Made by a program: the position numbers and the translations under genes
NCBI RefSeq assembly: GCF_036250735.1
Contig: NZ_CP109430.1
Location: forward strand, 7,688,001-7,752,000
Reading direction: 5' to 3'
Source of the DNA: Streptosporangium sp. NBC_01495
Lineage (GTDB): Bacteria > Actinomycetota > Actinomycetes > Streptosporangiales > Streptosporangiaceae
DNA length: 64,000 nt
Part shown: piece after piece, positions 25,191-33,939 of the stretch
How positions within the stretch are numbered: position 1 is the stretch's first letter
How the letters are laid out: the number at the start of each line of letters is the position of its first letter
The notes under the pieces: generated by a model
The model's database searches: none
The model's input: the letters and a program-made list of their open reading frames with translations, nothing else
Told to the model about the DNA's origin: nothing

Positions 25191-26213
25191 TCACGCGATG
25201 ATCGCCAGCAGGTCCGGGTCCACCGGGTGGCGCAGCGGCCGGCCCGCCAGCGCCAGGAGCACCTCGTCCACCGCGCACGCCCCCAGCCTGGCCAGCTCGT
25301 TGCCCAGCGCTCCGGCGACGTGCGGGGTGAGGATGACGTTGGGCAGGTCCCACAGCACCGAGTCCGCGGGGGTGACCTCGGGCTCGGTCACGTCGAGCAC
25401 CGCGGACAGCCTGCCGGTGGCCAGCTCCGCGACCAGCGCCCCCTGGTCCACCAGGGAGCCCCTCGCGGTGTTGATGAGCGTCGCGCCGTCGCGCATCGCG
25501 GCCAGGCGGGCCGCGGTGACCATCCCCCGCGTGTCGTCGGTGGCGGGGGCGTGCAGGGAGACGATGTCGGCGGCGGCGAACAGCTCGTCGAGCCCTACCA
25601 GGCGGGCGCCGAGCGTCCGCGCGTCCCGGGTGTCCAGGTACGGATCGGCGATCAGCACGTCCAGGTCGAAGGGGGCGAGCAGCTCGGCGACCCTCCTGCC
25701 GATCCTGGAAGCCCCGACCAGGCCGACGGTCCTGCCGTAGTTGCCGTACTCACCGTGGTCACCGGCCTCCTGGAACAGGCGGAGGTCCTCCTTCCTGGCC
25801 CGGTACTCGCGGGCGAGCGCGAGGACGGACTTGCCGGTGAGCAGGATCATCGCCACGGTGTACTCGGCGACCGGCAGGGCGTTGGCCGAGGCGGCCGAGC
25901 TCACCGGGATGCCCCGGTCGAACACTGCCTGGCCGACGTGGCCCTTGACGCTTCCCGCCGCGTGCACGACGGCCCGCAGGCGTGGCGCGTGCCGCAGCAC
26001 GTGCTCGTCGATGACCGGGCAGCCCCAGCCGGTGACCAGGACCTCCGCCCGCTCCAGACGGGCCCGCGCCTCGCCGGACCCGAACTCGGTGAGCGGCGCC
26101 GCCAGGTCGGCCTCGGCGACCGCGCGGAGGCGGTCGCCGACGGCGGCGGGGAACAGGCGGGCCGGCAGCCCCGGATACATCGCCAGCGCCACCGACGGCG
26201 GACCGCCGGTCAC
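25191..26213 (-). CDS. D-2-hydroxyacid dehydrogenase
   Basis: This 340-residue NAD(P)-dependent dehydrogenase interconverts a 2-keto and a D-2-hydroxy acid. The cofactor loop is GLVGASRIGRRVAELL (about residues 171-186), and the catalytic Arg, Glu and His are visible in NTARGSLVD, LDVTEPE and LTPHVAGALG. GTG at 26213 was chosen because it overlaps the stop of the ThuA gene (GTGA). Third gene of a coupled operon with ThuA and aldehyde dehydrogenase, it may reduce or oxidise a sugar-derived acid (inference). Confidence 0.9.
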   Translation of the reverse strand: MTGGPPSVALAMYPGLPARLFPAAVGDRLRAVAEADLAAPLTEFGSGEARARLERAEVLVTGWGCPVIDEHVLRHAPRLRAVVHAAGSVKGHVGQAVFDRGIPVSSAASANALPVAEYTVAMILLTGKSVLALAREYRARKEDLRLFQEAGDHGEYGNYGRTVGLVGASRIGRRVAELLAPFDLDVLIADPYLDTRDARTLGARLVGLDELFAAADIVSLHAPATDDTRGMVTAARLAAMRDGATLINTARGSLVDQGALVAELATGRLSAVLDVTEPEVTPADSVLWDLPNVILTPHVAGALGNELARLGACAVDEVLLALAGRPLRHPVDPDLLAIIA

Positions 26214-26842
26214 CGGCCGGCCCAGATCAGGCCGCGCCGGGTGAGCTCGTACACGGTGGGGTGCCGCAGGTCCTCCAGCCGGTGGCCGACCGCGGAGAAG
26301 AAGACCTTGCCCCTCCCCCACCGGCGGGTCCAGACGACGGGCATGGGGGTCTCGGGGGAGACGAACCGCGTGCCGGCGAGGACCTCGTTGTGGGCGTCGG
26401 TGAGCATCCAGTACTGCTCGGTCTCGACGGTGAAGTCGTCCAGCCCGGCGACGATCGGATGGTCGGCGTGCGCGGGGTCGATCACGACGTCGTAGGTGAG
26501 GAAGTCCTCGGGGTGGTGCAGGAAGAGCCCGCCGACCATCCGCAGGTAGTCGTGGCTGCCGTCGAAGGTCGCCACCAGGCCGCCGTGCCAGCCGGCGAAG
26601 CCGGTGCCCGCGCGGACCGCGGACACCAGTCCCGCCTCCTGCTCCGGCGTCAGGACGCCGCCCGTCCAGCACTGCACGATCAGGTCGGTCCCGGCCAGCA
26701 GCGGCCCGTCGGCGTAGACCTCCAGGTCCTCGGCGACGGTCACCTCGAAGCCCGCGTCGGCCAGCTCGGGGACGAACAGCTCGGTCGCCTCGACGGGGAC
26801 GTGCCCCTCCCAGCCGCCGCGGACGACCAGCGCCCTCCTCAT
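26210..26842 (-). CDS. ThuA-like domain protein
   Basis: This 210-residue protein has the ThuA fold, related to class-I glutamine amidotransferases (LIVQCWTGGVLTPEQEAGL, FAGWHGGLVATF, GKVFFSAVGHRLEDLRHPTVYELTRRGLIWAG). ThuA was first linked to trehalose/maltitol utilisation and 3-keto-sugar metabolism in rhizobia; its reaction is uncertain. No nucleophilic Cys is present in an amidotransferase elbow. ATG at 26842 overlaps the aldehyde-dehydrogenase stop by four bases (ATGA), and its own stop overlaps the next start, so the three proteins are translationally coupled and should work on one substrate. Confidence 0.88.
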   Translation of the reverse strand: MRRALVVRGGWEGHVPVEATELFVPELADAGFEVTVAEDLEVYADGPLLAGTDLIVQCWTGGVLTPEQEAGLVSAVRAGTGFAGWHGGLVATFDGSHDYLRMVGGLFLHHPEDFLTYDVVIDPAHADHPIVAGLDDFTVETEQYWMLTDAHNEVLAGTRFVSPETPMPVVWTRRWGRGKVFFSAVGHRLEDLRHPTVYELTRRGLIWAGR

Positions 26843-28260
26843 CGGCGGCCGGCCGGGTCGCTCGCCCAGTCGGGCAGGGTCAGCGGGGTGCGCTGGACCC
26901 CGATCCACTGGCGCCTGGTGAAGCCCGGCATCTGGTTCTCCGCCCCGTGGCGGGCGTGCGCGTCGTTGACGTGGACCTCGCCCGCCCGCAGCCGCTCGGC
27001 CACGTCCATGCCGCGCATCAGGTCGGCGGTGAACACCGAGTCCATCATCATCGGGTGCCGGTTGGCCAGCTCGACGGCCTCGTCCTCGGAGTCGACGACC
27101 GTCACCGGGATGACCGGCCCGAAGATCTCCTCGGTGAACGCGGGCATGTCCGGGGTCACGTCGGCCAGCACGGTGGGGCGGTAGAACAGCCCGTCGTAGG
27201 TGCCGCCGGTGACCAGCCGGGCGCCCTTGGCGATCGAAGGCGCGACGATCCGCTCGTGGAGCCGATCTCGCTGGCCCTCGCTGATCAGCGGTCCCAGGTC
27301 GGTGTCCGGCGACATCGGGTCGCCCAGGCGCAGTGCCTCGACCCGCCTGGTCACGGCCTCCAGGTAGCGGTCGGCGACCTCGCGGACGACGATGTGCCGG
27401 CTGGAGCTGATGCACGTCTGCCCCTGGAACTCCAGCGAGGCGATCATGGCGTGGGACGCGGCCAGCTCGACGTCGGCGTCCTCCAGGACGATGAAGGCGT
27501 TGTCGCCGCCGAGCTCCAGCCGGATCGCGCGCAGGTCGGTGGCGGCGGAGGCCGCGATGGCCAGGCCGACCTCGCGGGAGCCGGTGAAGTCCAGCAGGTC
27601 CAGCTCCCGGTGGTCGGCCAGCGCCCAGCCGGCCTCGGGACCGTCGCCGGTGACCACGTTGAAGACGCCGGCGGGCAGCCCGACGGCCTCGGCGGCCTCG
27701 GCCAGCACGTGGCCGCCGACGAGCGGGGTCAGCTCGGCGGGCTTGAGCACGATGGTGTTGCCGAACGCCAGGCCGGGCGCGACCATCCGCATGGCGAGGT
27801 TCATCGGGTAGTTCCACGGGGTGATGACCCCGATGACACCCAGCGGCACCGCGCGCGACAGCGAGAGCTTGCCCGCCTTGTACGGGGGCAGGATGTCCCC
27901 GGCGTTCTCGGTCGCCTGGACCGAGGAGATGAGGAGCTGGCGGATGCTCGTGGTCACCTCGTCCTCGGCCTTGGCCCGCACCCCGCCCGTCTCGCGGATG
28001 CTCAGCTCGACCAGATCTTCGTAGCGGCTCTGGAGGTGCTCGGCGAGGCCGCGCAGGTATCCGGCCCGATCGGGTGCCGAGAGGGCGGCCCAGGCGGGCT
28101 GCGCGGCGCGGGCCGCGTCGACGGCCCGATCGACGTCGGCGGGACCTCCCAGCGCGTACGTGCCGATCCGCGCGCCGGTCGCCTTCTCGTGCACGGGGGC
28201 GACCCGTCCCGAGGCGGCGTCCTGGAATGTCCCGTCGATGTACAACCTGCCCACAGCCAT
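26839..28260 (-). CDS. NAD(P)-dependent aldehyde dehydrogenase
   Basis: This 473-residue ALDH-superfamily enzyme oxidises an aldehyde to an acid. PWNYPMN marks the oxyanion Asn, LELGGDNAFIVLEDAD carries the general-base Glu, and FQGQTCISSSR the nucleophilic Cys; the C-terminal EEIFGPVIPV is normal. It is first in the operon with ThuA and hydroxyacid dehydrogenase and lies downstream of the ROK gene. Its promoter carries TTAGTACA, also present in the ROK promoter, suggesting control by that repressor. The aldehyde substrate is unknown; a sugar-derived semialdehyde is likely from context. Confidence 0.92.
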   Translation of the reverse strand: MAVGRLYIDGTFQDAASGRVAPVHEKATGARIGTYALGGPADVDRAVDAARAAQPAWAALSAPDRAGYLRGLAEHLQSRYEDLVELSIRETGGVRAKAEDEVTTSIRQLLISSVQATENAGDILPPYKAGKLSLSRAVPLGVIGVITPWNYPMNLAMRMVAPGLAFGNTIVLKPAELTPLVGGHVLAEAAEAVGLPAGVFNVVTGDGPEAGWALADHRELDLLDFTGSREVGLAIAASAATDLRAIRLELGGDNAFIVLEDADVELAASHAMIASLEFQGQTCISSSRHIVVREVADRYLEAVTRRVEALRLGDPMSPDTDLGPLISEGQRDRLHERIVAPSIAKGARLVTGGTYDGLFYRPTVLADVTPDMPAFTEEIFGPVIPVTVVDSEDEAVELANRHPMMMDSVFTADLMRGMDVAERLRAGEVHVNDAHARHGAENQMPGFTRRQWIGVQRTPLTLPDWASDPAGRR

Positions 28261-28280
28261 CCCCTACTTCATTATTACTC

Positions 28281-28288
28281 TTAGTACA
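28281..28288. promoter_or_regulatory. TTAGTACA motif, aldehyde-dehydrogenase promoter
   Basis: This 8-base AT-rich motif lies 21 bases upstream of the aldehyde-dehydrogenase start, inside the only AT-rich patch of the gap. The same 8-mer occurs upstream of the ROK gene at 29818-29825 in the same orientation, so both may be bound by the ROK repressor. Confidence 0.4.
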
Positions 28289-28401
28289 GAATGCAAAATA
28301 AGTGCTGAACAGAGGCGGCGTCAACAGTCGCGGGGACGCCGTGAAAGCGGTCCCGGCGCCTCGCTCCCGAGGTCACGACGGGCGCGGGTCCAGCGCCCCC
28401 G

Positions 28402-28565
28402 GGGCCGGGCGCGCGAGGCCGAGTGCGCGCGAGGCCGGGCGGACGCGAGATCGAGCAGGTCCGAGGCGGGTGGGTACGAGGCGGGTGAGCGCCGAGCCGG
28501 GCGCGCCCGAGGCCGAGCGAGCCCGAGGCGTGGTGAACGCGGGGCCGGGCGCGCCCGAGGTCAGG
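28402..28565. repeat. Degenerate GC-rich repeats downstream of the ROK gene
   Basis: The segment consists of loosely repeated units of the kind GGCCGGGCGCGCCCGAGG; the 17-mer GCCGGGCGCGCCCGAGG appears twice, near 28494 and 28545. It fills most of the gap between the ROK stop (28561) and the aldehyde-dehydrogenase promoter. Internal GGGCGCGCCC palindromes could terminate ROK transcription. No gene is credible here. Confidence 0.6.
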
Positions 28566-29787
28566 CGGGCGCGTGTCCCGCCGGCGCCGGGGTCGCGACG
28601 CGGCCTGCGGGGCGCACCGCGTGGCTGCGCAGCAGGAAGTCCTCGACCACCAGAGTGGCCGCGCCCAGGGCGACCGCCTCGGCGCCGAGCCTGCCCAGCT
28701 CGATCGACGCCTGCGAGAAGGGCAGGGGCAGGGAGTATCGGGCGGCGGCGGCGCGGATCTCGGGGAGGAACCTCCGCGCGAGGAGGGACCCGGCCCAGCC
28801 GCCGAGGATGACCCGCTCGGGGTTGAAGAGGTTGATGAGGTTGGCCAGCCCGGCCCCCAGGCAGTGGATGGCCTCGTCGAGCGCGGGCCGCGCCAGCGGG
28901 TCGGTGAGGAGTTCGGCGAAGACGCTCTCCTCGTCGTCGCCGCCCAGGTCCCTTCCCGCGCCGGCGAGGATCGCCTCGGCGCCGATGTAGGCCTCCAGAC
29001 AGCCCCGGCTGCCGCACCGGCAGGGGCGCCCGTCGAGAGCGATCTTCGTGTGGCCCCACTCGCCCGCGCCGCTCGCCGTTCCCCGGTAGGTGACGCCGCT
29101 GTTGATGATGCTCGCCCCGGCTCCCGTACCGATGAAGGTCATGACCAGGTGCTGGGCGCCCTTGCCCGCGCCGAACCAGAGCTCGGCCTGGCCCGTCGTC
29201 TTGACGCCGTTGTCGGCGAAGATCGGGAGCGAGGTGCCCTCCCGGATGAGCGCGCCCAGGGGCACGCCGTCCCAGCCGAACGCACGGGCGTGGATGAGCA
29301 GGTCGGCGCCCTGCTCGGCGACTCCGGGGACCCCGAGGCCCATGCCGAGCACCTCGGACTCCGTGGCTCCGGCGTCGGACAGGACCGCCTCGAGACCGTC
29401 GAGGATGTGACGGGCCACCACGGCCGGCTCGTGGTGGCTCGGGTCGAGGGCGAACTCCTTCCTCGCCCGCTCCTCCATCGCCAGGTCGTACAGCTCCACG
29501 CGGACGCGCGTCTCCCCGACGCCCACCCCGACCACGTACCCGTACGAGGGGTCGACCTTGAGCATGATCCGCGGTCGCCCGCCGTCGGAGTCGACGGAAC
29601 CCGTCTCCACCACGATGCCGTCCGCGATGAGGTCGCCGATCACGTTGCTGACCGTGGCGGCGCTGAGCCCGGTCAGCTGGGCCAGGTCGTGTCTGCTCAG
29701 CTCGCCGGCGAAATACAGCGTCCACAGGACCACGGACCGGTTGCCCTTGCGCACGTCACGAAGGGTCCCCCGTTGTGGACGACTCAT
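28561..29787 (-). CDS. ROK-family transcriptional repressor
   Basis: This 408-residue protein has an N-terminal winged helix (residues about 15-75, LSRHDLAQLTGLSAATVSNVIGDLI) and a ROK sugar-kinase-like domain. The ROK zinc site is complete: GH in GEWGHTKIA and CRCGSRGCLEAYIG. FADNGVKTTGQAELWFG replaces the DND ATP-site motif of active kinases, so it is a sensor and not an enzyme. It precedes the aldehyde-dehydrogenase/ThuA/hydroxyacid-dehydrogenase operon on the same strand and shares a TTAGTACA promoter motif with it, which makes that operon its likely target. Confidence 0.9.
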   Translation of the reverse strand: MSRPQRGTLRDVRKGNRSVVLWTLYFAGELSRHDLAQLTGLSAATVSNVIGDLIADGIVVETGSVDSDGGRPRIMLKVDPSYGYVVGVGVGETRVRVELYDLAMEERARKEFALDPSHHEPAVVARHILDGLEAVLSDAGATESEVLGMGLGVPGVAEQGADLLIHARAFGWDGVPLGALIREGTSLPIFADNGVKTTGQAELWFGAGKGAQHLVMTFIGTGAGASIINSGVTYRGTASGAGEWGHTKIALDGRPCRCGSRGCLEAYIGAEAILAGAGRDLGGDDEESVFAELLTDPLARPALDEAIHCLGAGLANLINLFNPERVILGGWAGSLLARRFLPEIRAAAARYSLPLPFSQASIELGRLGAEAVALGAATLVVEDFLLRSHAVRPAGRVATPAPAGHAPA

Positions 29788-29817
29788 GCTTCTCCCCCGG
29801 GGAAGTAATTTCAGATG

Positions 29818-29825
29818 TTAGTACA
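29818..29825. promoter_or_regulatory. TTAGTACA motif, ROK promoter
   Basis: Identical to the 8-mer at 28281-28288. It lies 31 bases upstream of the ROK start within an AT-rich stretch followed by AACTATTCTAG. It is a candidate autoregulatory operator. Confidence 0.4.
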
Positions 29826-29909
29826 ACTATTCTAGTCACTGCCGGTCCAGGCTTCTCTGTCACGCTCCCACCTGGCCGGGAACGGCCCCCGGGACGCGTG
29901 TGAGGCGAG

Positions 29910-29977
29910 TTTCCCAGGTCGCGCCACGCGTCGCCATGCCCCGCTTTCCCGGGCCGCGCCACGCGTCGCCATGCCCC
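29910..29977. repeat. 35-bp-period direct repeat
   Basis: Two copies of a 33-base unit (29910-29942 and 29945-29977) share an exact 23-base block (starting CGCGCCACGCGTCGCC) preceded by TTTCCC. The gap between the ROK and esterase genes (29788-30089) otherwise holds the AT-rich ROK promoter and, near 30055, the AAGCAAGTGCTCAATTC region of the esterase promoter. I see no gene in it. Confidence 0.8.
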
Positions 29978-30089
29978 CGCGGCATGGGCCCCGCAGGCCG
30001 GACCCCCTGTCTTCTGGGCCTGGACGGCTCCGGTTGTTAGGCTCGGCCACCAAGCAAGTGCTCAATTCAGGTGGATGCGAGGACGGGCG

Positions 30090-31346
30090 ATGGCGGCAGA
30101 GAGTGGGAGCGGAGGTCGGGTGGACACCTACGGGCACTGCGACCCACGGTTCTCGCGGGTACGGGAGGCGTTCGACGCGCACTTCGCCGACGGTGAGGAA
30201 CTGGGCGCGGCGTTCGCGGTCTTCCTGGACGGCGAACCGGTCGTGGACCTGTGGGGCGGGGTCGCCGACCGCCGCGACGGGCGGGCCTGGAAGCGCGACA
30301 CCCCCGTGCTGGCGTACTCGTGCACCAAGGCGGTGACCGCGACGGCCGCGCAACTGCTGGCCGAGCGCGGCCTGCTCGACGTCGCCGCCCCGGTCGCGGA
30401 CGTCTGGCCGGAGTTCGCGCGGCGCGGCAAGGAGCGCGTCACCGTCGAGCAGCTCCTCACCCACCAGGTGGGGCTGCCCGTGATCGAGGAGGAGGTCCCG
30501 GTCGAGGAGTTCGAGGACCAGGCCGCCATCGCGGACCGGCTGGCCGGGCAGGAGCCGATCTGGGAGCCTGGCACCGCGCACGGCTACCACGCGCTGACGT
30601 ACGGGTTCCTGGTCGGCGAGGTGATCCGCAGGGTGTCGGGCAAGTCCGTGAGCGAGATCGTGGCCACCGAGATCTCCGGGCCCTTCGATCTGGAGCTCTG
30701 GGTCGGCGCCCCGGACGAGGTGGCGGCGCGGGCGGCCCGGCTGTCCGCCGGGGATCGCCCCAGCCCGCCCGACGAACCCGCGGACCCCTCGGAACCCTCG
30801 GGGGCGGAGTTGCCGGGCCAGGGGCCGGGAGACCCGGTCCACGAGATGGCCAGGGCCGCGCTCGACAGGGACAGCCTGATGAACCGGGCCCTGGGCAACC
30901 CCCCGATCCACCGGCTGCGGGGCGGCGCCAACAACCCGGTCGTGCTGCGCGCGGGCTGGCCCGCGATGGGCGCCGTCACCACCGCGCGGGGCCTGGCGGG
31001 TTTCTACCGTGACCTGGTGGCCGGGCGGATCGTACGCCCGGAGACCCTGCGCGCCGCGACGCGCAGGAGGGTGAACGGCCCGGACAGGGTGCTGTTCGTC
31101 GACAGCTCCTTCGGCCTGGGCTACATGCGCCCGGCGATGACCTTCCTCACCCCCGCGCGAGGCGCGGAGTCCGCGTTCGGCCACACCGGCATGGGCGGGT
31201 CGCTGGGCCTCGGCGACGCCGAGCACGGCCTGGGCGTGGCGTACACGATGAACAGGATGGCGGGCGCCGCCTCGGGCGCCCTCCGCGCCTACCGGCTGGC
31301 CGAGGCCGTCTACGAGTCCCTCCCCCGGACTCGCGCGGCCCGCTGA
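30090..31346 (+). CDS. Beta-lactamase-like serine hydrolase (class C/EstB type)
   Basis: This 418-residue protein has the beta-lactamase/transpeptidase-like fold: nucleophile motif SCTK (Ser77, Lys80), the second motif as YHA in HGYHALTYGFLVGEV, and HTG in GHTGMGGSLG replacing KTG. These features match cytosolic EstB-type esterases, which hydrolyse short esters more than beta-lactams. There is no signal peptide. ATG at 30090 has GAGGACGG upstream; an ATG at 30075 is the alternative. It stands alone between the ROK and kinase genes. Confidence 0.88.
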   Translation: MAAESGSGGRVDTYGHCDPRFSRVREAFDAHFADGEELGAAFAVFLDGEPVVDLWGGVADRRDGRAWKRDTPVLAYSCTKAVTATAAQLLAERGLLDVAAPVADVWPEFARRGKERVTVEQLLTHQVGLPVIEEEVPVEEFEDQAAIADRLAGQEPIWEPGTAHGYHALTYGFLVGEVIRRVSGKSVSEIVATEISGPFDLELWVGAPDEVAARAARLSAGDRPSPPDEPADPSEPSGAELPGQGPGDPVHEMARAALDRDSLMNRALGNPPIHRLRGGANNPVVLRAGWPAMGAVTTARGLAGFYRDLVAGRIVRPETLRAATRRRVNGPDRVLFVDSSFGLGYMRPAMTFLTPARGAESAFGHTGMGGSLGLGDAEHGLGVAYTMNRMAGAASGALRAYRLAEAVYESLPRTRAAR

Positions 31347-31478
31347 CCCCGCGTACGCGACCCGATCGGCTATCGATCACGATTTCAACGTCACCCCCCG
31401 CAAAAGTTGACCAATCGTGACAACCAACCGCGGGGGTGAGACCGTCGAACAAGTCGACGGCACTCGGAAGGGGACGGG

Positions 31479-33731
31479 ATGGTTCCGGGATACCGCGAGG
31501 TTCGAGAGCTCGGCGTCGGCGGGGGCGGGCGCGTGGTGCTGGCCACGTATGCCCCCACCGGCGCCTACGTGGCCATCAAGTACCTCAACGCGACCCTCAA
31601 GGACGATCACCGCTTCCTGGCGCGCTTCCGCGCGGAGGCGCGCGTCATGGTGGAGCTGCAGGACCCGAACGTGGTCCAGCTCTACGAGTACTACGAGGAC
31701 GTGCTCGAGGCCGCGATCGTGATGGAGCTGGTCGACGGGGTCGCGCTCAGGGGGATCCTGTCCGAGCACGGCAGCACGAGCCCGGAGGCGGCGCTGACCG
31801 TGCTCAAGGGCTCGCTGCTCGGCCTGGCCTTCGCGCACTCGGCCGGGGTCGTGCACCGCGACTACAAGCCGGAGAACGTGCTGATCCAGGCCGACGGCGG
31901 CAGCAAGCTGGCCGACTTCGGCATCGCCGCCCACATCGGGGAGGCCGGTGGGATCGCCGGCACCCCGGCCTACATGGCTCCCGAGCAGTGGGAGGGGGCG
32001 CCGGCGAGCACGGCGACCGACGTCTACGCGGCCACGTGCGTGTTCTTCGAGTGCCTCACGGGGCGCAGGCCCTATCTCGCCGACCACCGCGTCGTGCTGA
32101 TGCACCGCCACCGGCACGAGCCGATCCCGGTGGAGGAGGTGCCGAGCTCGGTACGCGGGCTGGTCACGCGGGGCATGGCCAAGAATCCGGTGGACCGGCC
32201 GCGGAGCGCGCGGGCGTTCCTGGAGGAGCTGGAGGCGGCGGCGCAGGCGGCGTACGGGCCGGAGTGGGAGCAGCGCGGGCGGCGGCACCTGGCCGAGCTC
32301 GCCACGCTGCTGGCACTGGCGTTCCCGCTGGCCAAGCCCGCGCCGAAGGCCGGCTCCTCGGTCGCCCAGACGGTGCTCGGCCGGGTGGGGCGGGTGAGGC
32401 GGGTGCGCCGCCCCCGGCTGGGCCCCAGGACCCTGGCCGGGCTGGGGGTGATCACCGTCGCGATGACCGCCGGTGTGATCGCGGCCAACCGGCCGCAGGA
32501 CCGGCTCTCCGCCGACACGATCTTCACCCCGCCGCCCAGTTCCGCGATGATCGAGGAAACCCCAGCGCAGCGGCGGCGGAGCCAGGTGTCGGCGCCGCCG
32601 GAGCCCTCCCCCGGCCCTGGCCGCCCCTCGGGGGGCGCCGCCGCCAGGAGGCCCGGCTCCCCCTCGAACGGCGCGAACCCCGGCCAGGTCACCTCGCCCC
32701 CCTCACAGGTCCCGTCCTCCACTCGGACGGTGGTCCCCTCATCTCCCTCGACCCCCTCGCCTCCCTCGCCGACCGGTTCGCAGCCGCCGCCCCCGCTGCC
32801 CACACGCACCCGGACCCCGGCCCCCACCCGCCCGCCCACGCCGACGCCCGTGCCCACGTCCACCCGCCCGCCGGTGCCCGACCCCACGGGGACGGGGGCA
32901 CCGGGGTCCGTGCACACGGTCAGCGGACTGAGGGTCGTGGGGATCGACGCGCACGGGACCACGGTCGGCTTCCGGGCCTCCACCACGGGGAACGTCGCGG
33001 TGACCGTCACCTTCGCCGAGGGACCCGACCGTGACCGGCTCGTCCGGGCGGCCTCGCGCACCTCCGTGATCGGCGGGCTGAGGACCTACTCCCACACCGT
33101 CCCGCACACCTTCACCGCCCCCGCCTGCGGGCAGACCCTCTACCGCCGGGTCACGGTCTCCACCGTGCCGCGTTCCTCGGGCGGGACGGCCGGCCGCACC
33201 GAGCGGGTCCGCGGCGAGCCGTGCGCGCCGCCCGCGGTCTCGATCACCTCCTTCGACGGCACCACGGTCGGTTTCCGGGTGAAGACCTCCGGCCCCTCGG
33301 CGGTGACCGTGCGGCTCGAGTTCGCCCAGCGGCTCGGGGGCACGCGCGAGACGCCGGGCGGCGGCACGCGGGAGCTGGAGCTGTCCGGCGACACCGAGTA
33401 CGAGCGGGAGGTGACCGGGGAGTTCGCCGATCCGCCCCGGTGCGGGGGTTACGTCACCCGGCTGGTGACAATCACCACCGTTCCCGAGGGCGACACGCCC
33501 TCCCGGGCCGTCCGGATCGACCTACCCTCCTGCGCCCCCGACCCGGGCACCGGCCCGGACTCGGACTCGGACGCGGACGCGGGCCCGGACACCGGCCCTG
33601 CCCCGGACACGGGCACGGATCCGGACACGGACCCTGGTCCGCGGGAGCCTCGGAACTCGGAACGGCCCACCGGGGACGAGCCGGGCCTGGTGGACATCGA
33701 CCTGGGCATCGACCTGGGCGGCATCCTGTGA
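31479..33731 (+). CDS. Transmembrane Ser/Thr protein kinase with duplicated extracellular module
   Basis: This 750-residue protein starts with a Hanks-type kinase domain (residues 1-260): catalytic Lys34 (VAIKYLN), Asp128 in HRDYKPEN, DFG and APE segments intact. A single membrane helix lies at about 325-345 (LAGLGVITVAMTAGVIAAN), then a long Pro/Ser/Thr-rich stalk (about 350-470). Outside, two related beta-rich modules follow, recognisable by TTVGFRASTTGNVAVTVTF and TTVGFRVKTSGPSAVTVRL, each with a Cys pair pattern. An Asp/Pro-rich tail ends with DIDLGIDLGGIL. It lacks PASTA repeats. It probably senses an extracellular signal and phosphorylates cytosolic proteins; the ligand is unknown. Confidence 0.9.
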   Translation: MVPGYREVRELGVGGGGRVVLATYAPTGAYVAIKYLNATLKDDHRFLARFRAEARVMVELQDPNVVQLYEYYEDVLEAAIVMELVDGVALRGILSEHGSTSPEAALTVLKGSLLGLAFAHSAGVVHRDYKPENVLIQADGGSKLADFGIAAHIGEAGGIAGTPAYMAPEQWEGAPASTATDVYAATCVFFECLTGRRPYLADHRVVLMHRHRHEPIPVEEVPSSVRGLVTRGMAKNPVDRPRSARAFLEELEAAAQAAYGPEWEQRGRRHLAELATLLALAFPLAKPAPKAGSSVAQTVLGRVGRVRRVRRPRLGPRTLAGLGVITVAMTAGVIAANRPQDRLSADTIFTPPPSSAMIEETPAQRRRSQVSAPPEPSPGPGRPSGGAAARRPGSPSNGANPGQVTSPPSQVPSSTRTVVPSSPSTPSPPSPTGSQPPPPLPTRTRTPAPTRPPTPTPVPTSTRPPVPDPTGTGAPGSVHTVSGLRVVGIDAHGTTVGFRASTTGNVAVTVTFAEGPDRDRLVRAASRTSVIGGLRTYSHTVPHTFTAPACGQTLYRRVTVSTVPRSSGGTAGRTERVRGEPCAPPAVSITSFDGTTVGFRVKTSGPSAVTVRLEFAQRLGGTRETPGGGTRELELSGDTEYEREVTGEFADPPRCGGYVTRLVTITTVPEGDTPSRAVRIDLPSCAPDPGTGPDSDSDADAGPDTGPAPDTGTDPDTDPGPREPRNSERPTGDEPGLVDIDLGIDLGGIL

Positions 33732-33939
33732 GGTGACCGGGCCCGCGCCGGCGCGGTGACCGAACCGGCGACCGGACCCGGCGACCCGGGCGGCGGGTCA
33801 CCGATCCACGGGCCCGCCCCGGTGAGTGCCCGACCGGCCACGAGGTGTGCACGGGAAAACGCCCGGCACATAGTGTGGACTGTGCCGGGCGGATTCGGAT
33901 ATACGGCGATCTGCTTGCCAAAACCGGCATGAGGCGCTG

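Noticed and set aside
28402-28565. CRISPR-like repeat array
   Set aside because: Units are degenerate, GC-only and without uniform spacers, and there are no cas genes.
28561-29787. The ROK protein as CsnR, regulator of the chitosanase
   Set aside because: Its neighbours are an ALDH/ThuA operon, its own promoter lacks the AGGAAASTTTCCT dyad, and it shares a different motif with the adjacent operon.
31436-33034. A 532-codon frame overlapping the Ser/Thr kinase
   Set aside because: Shifted-frame shadow of the kinase gene, Gly/Arg/Pro-rich and without motifs.
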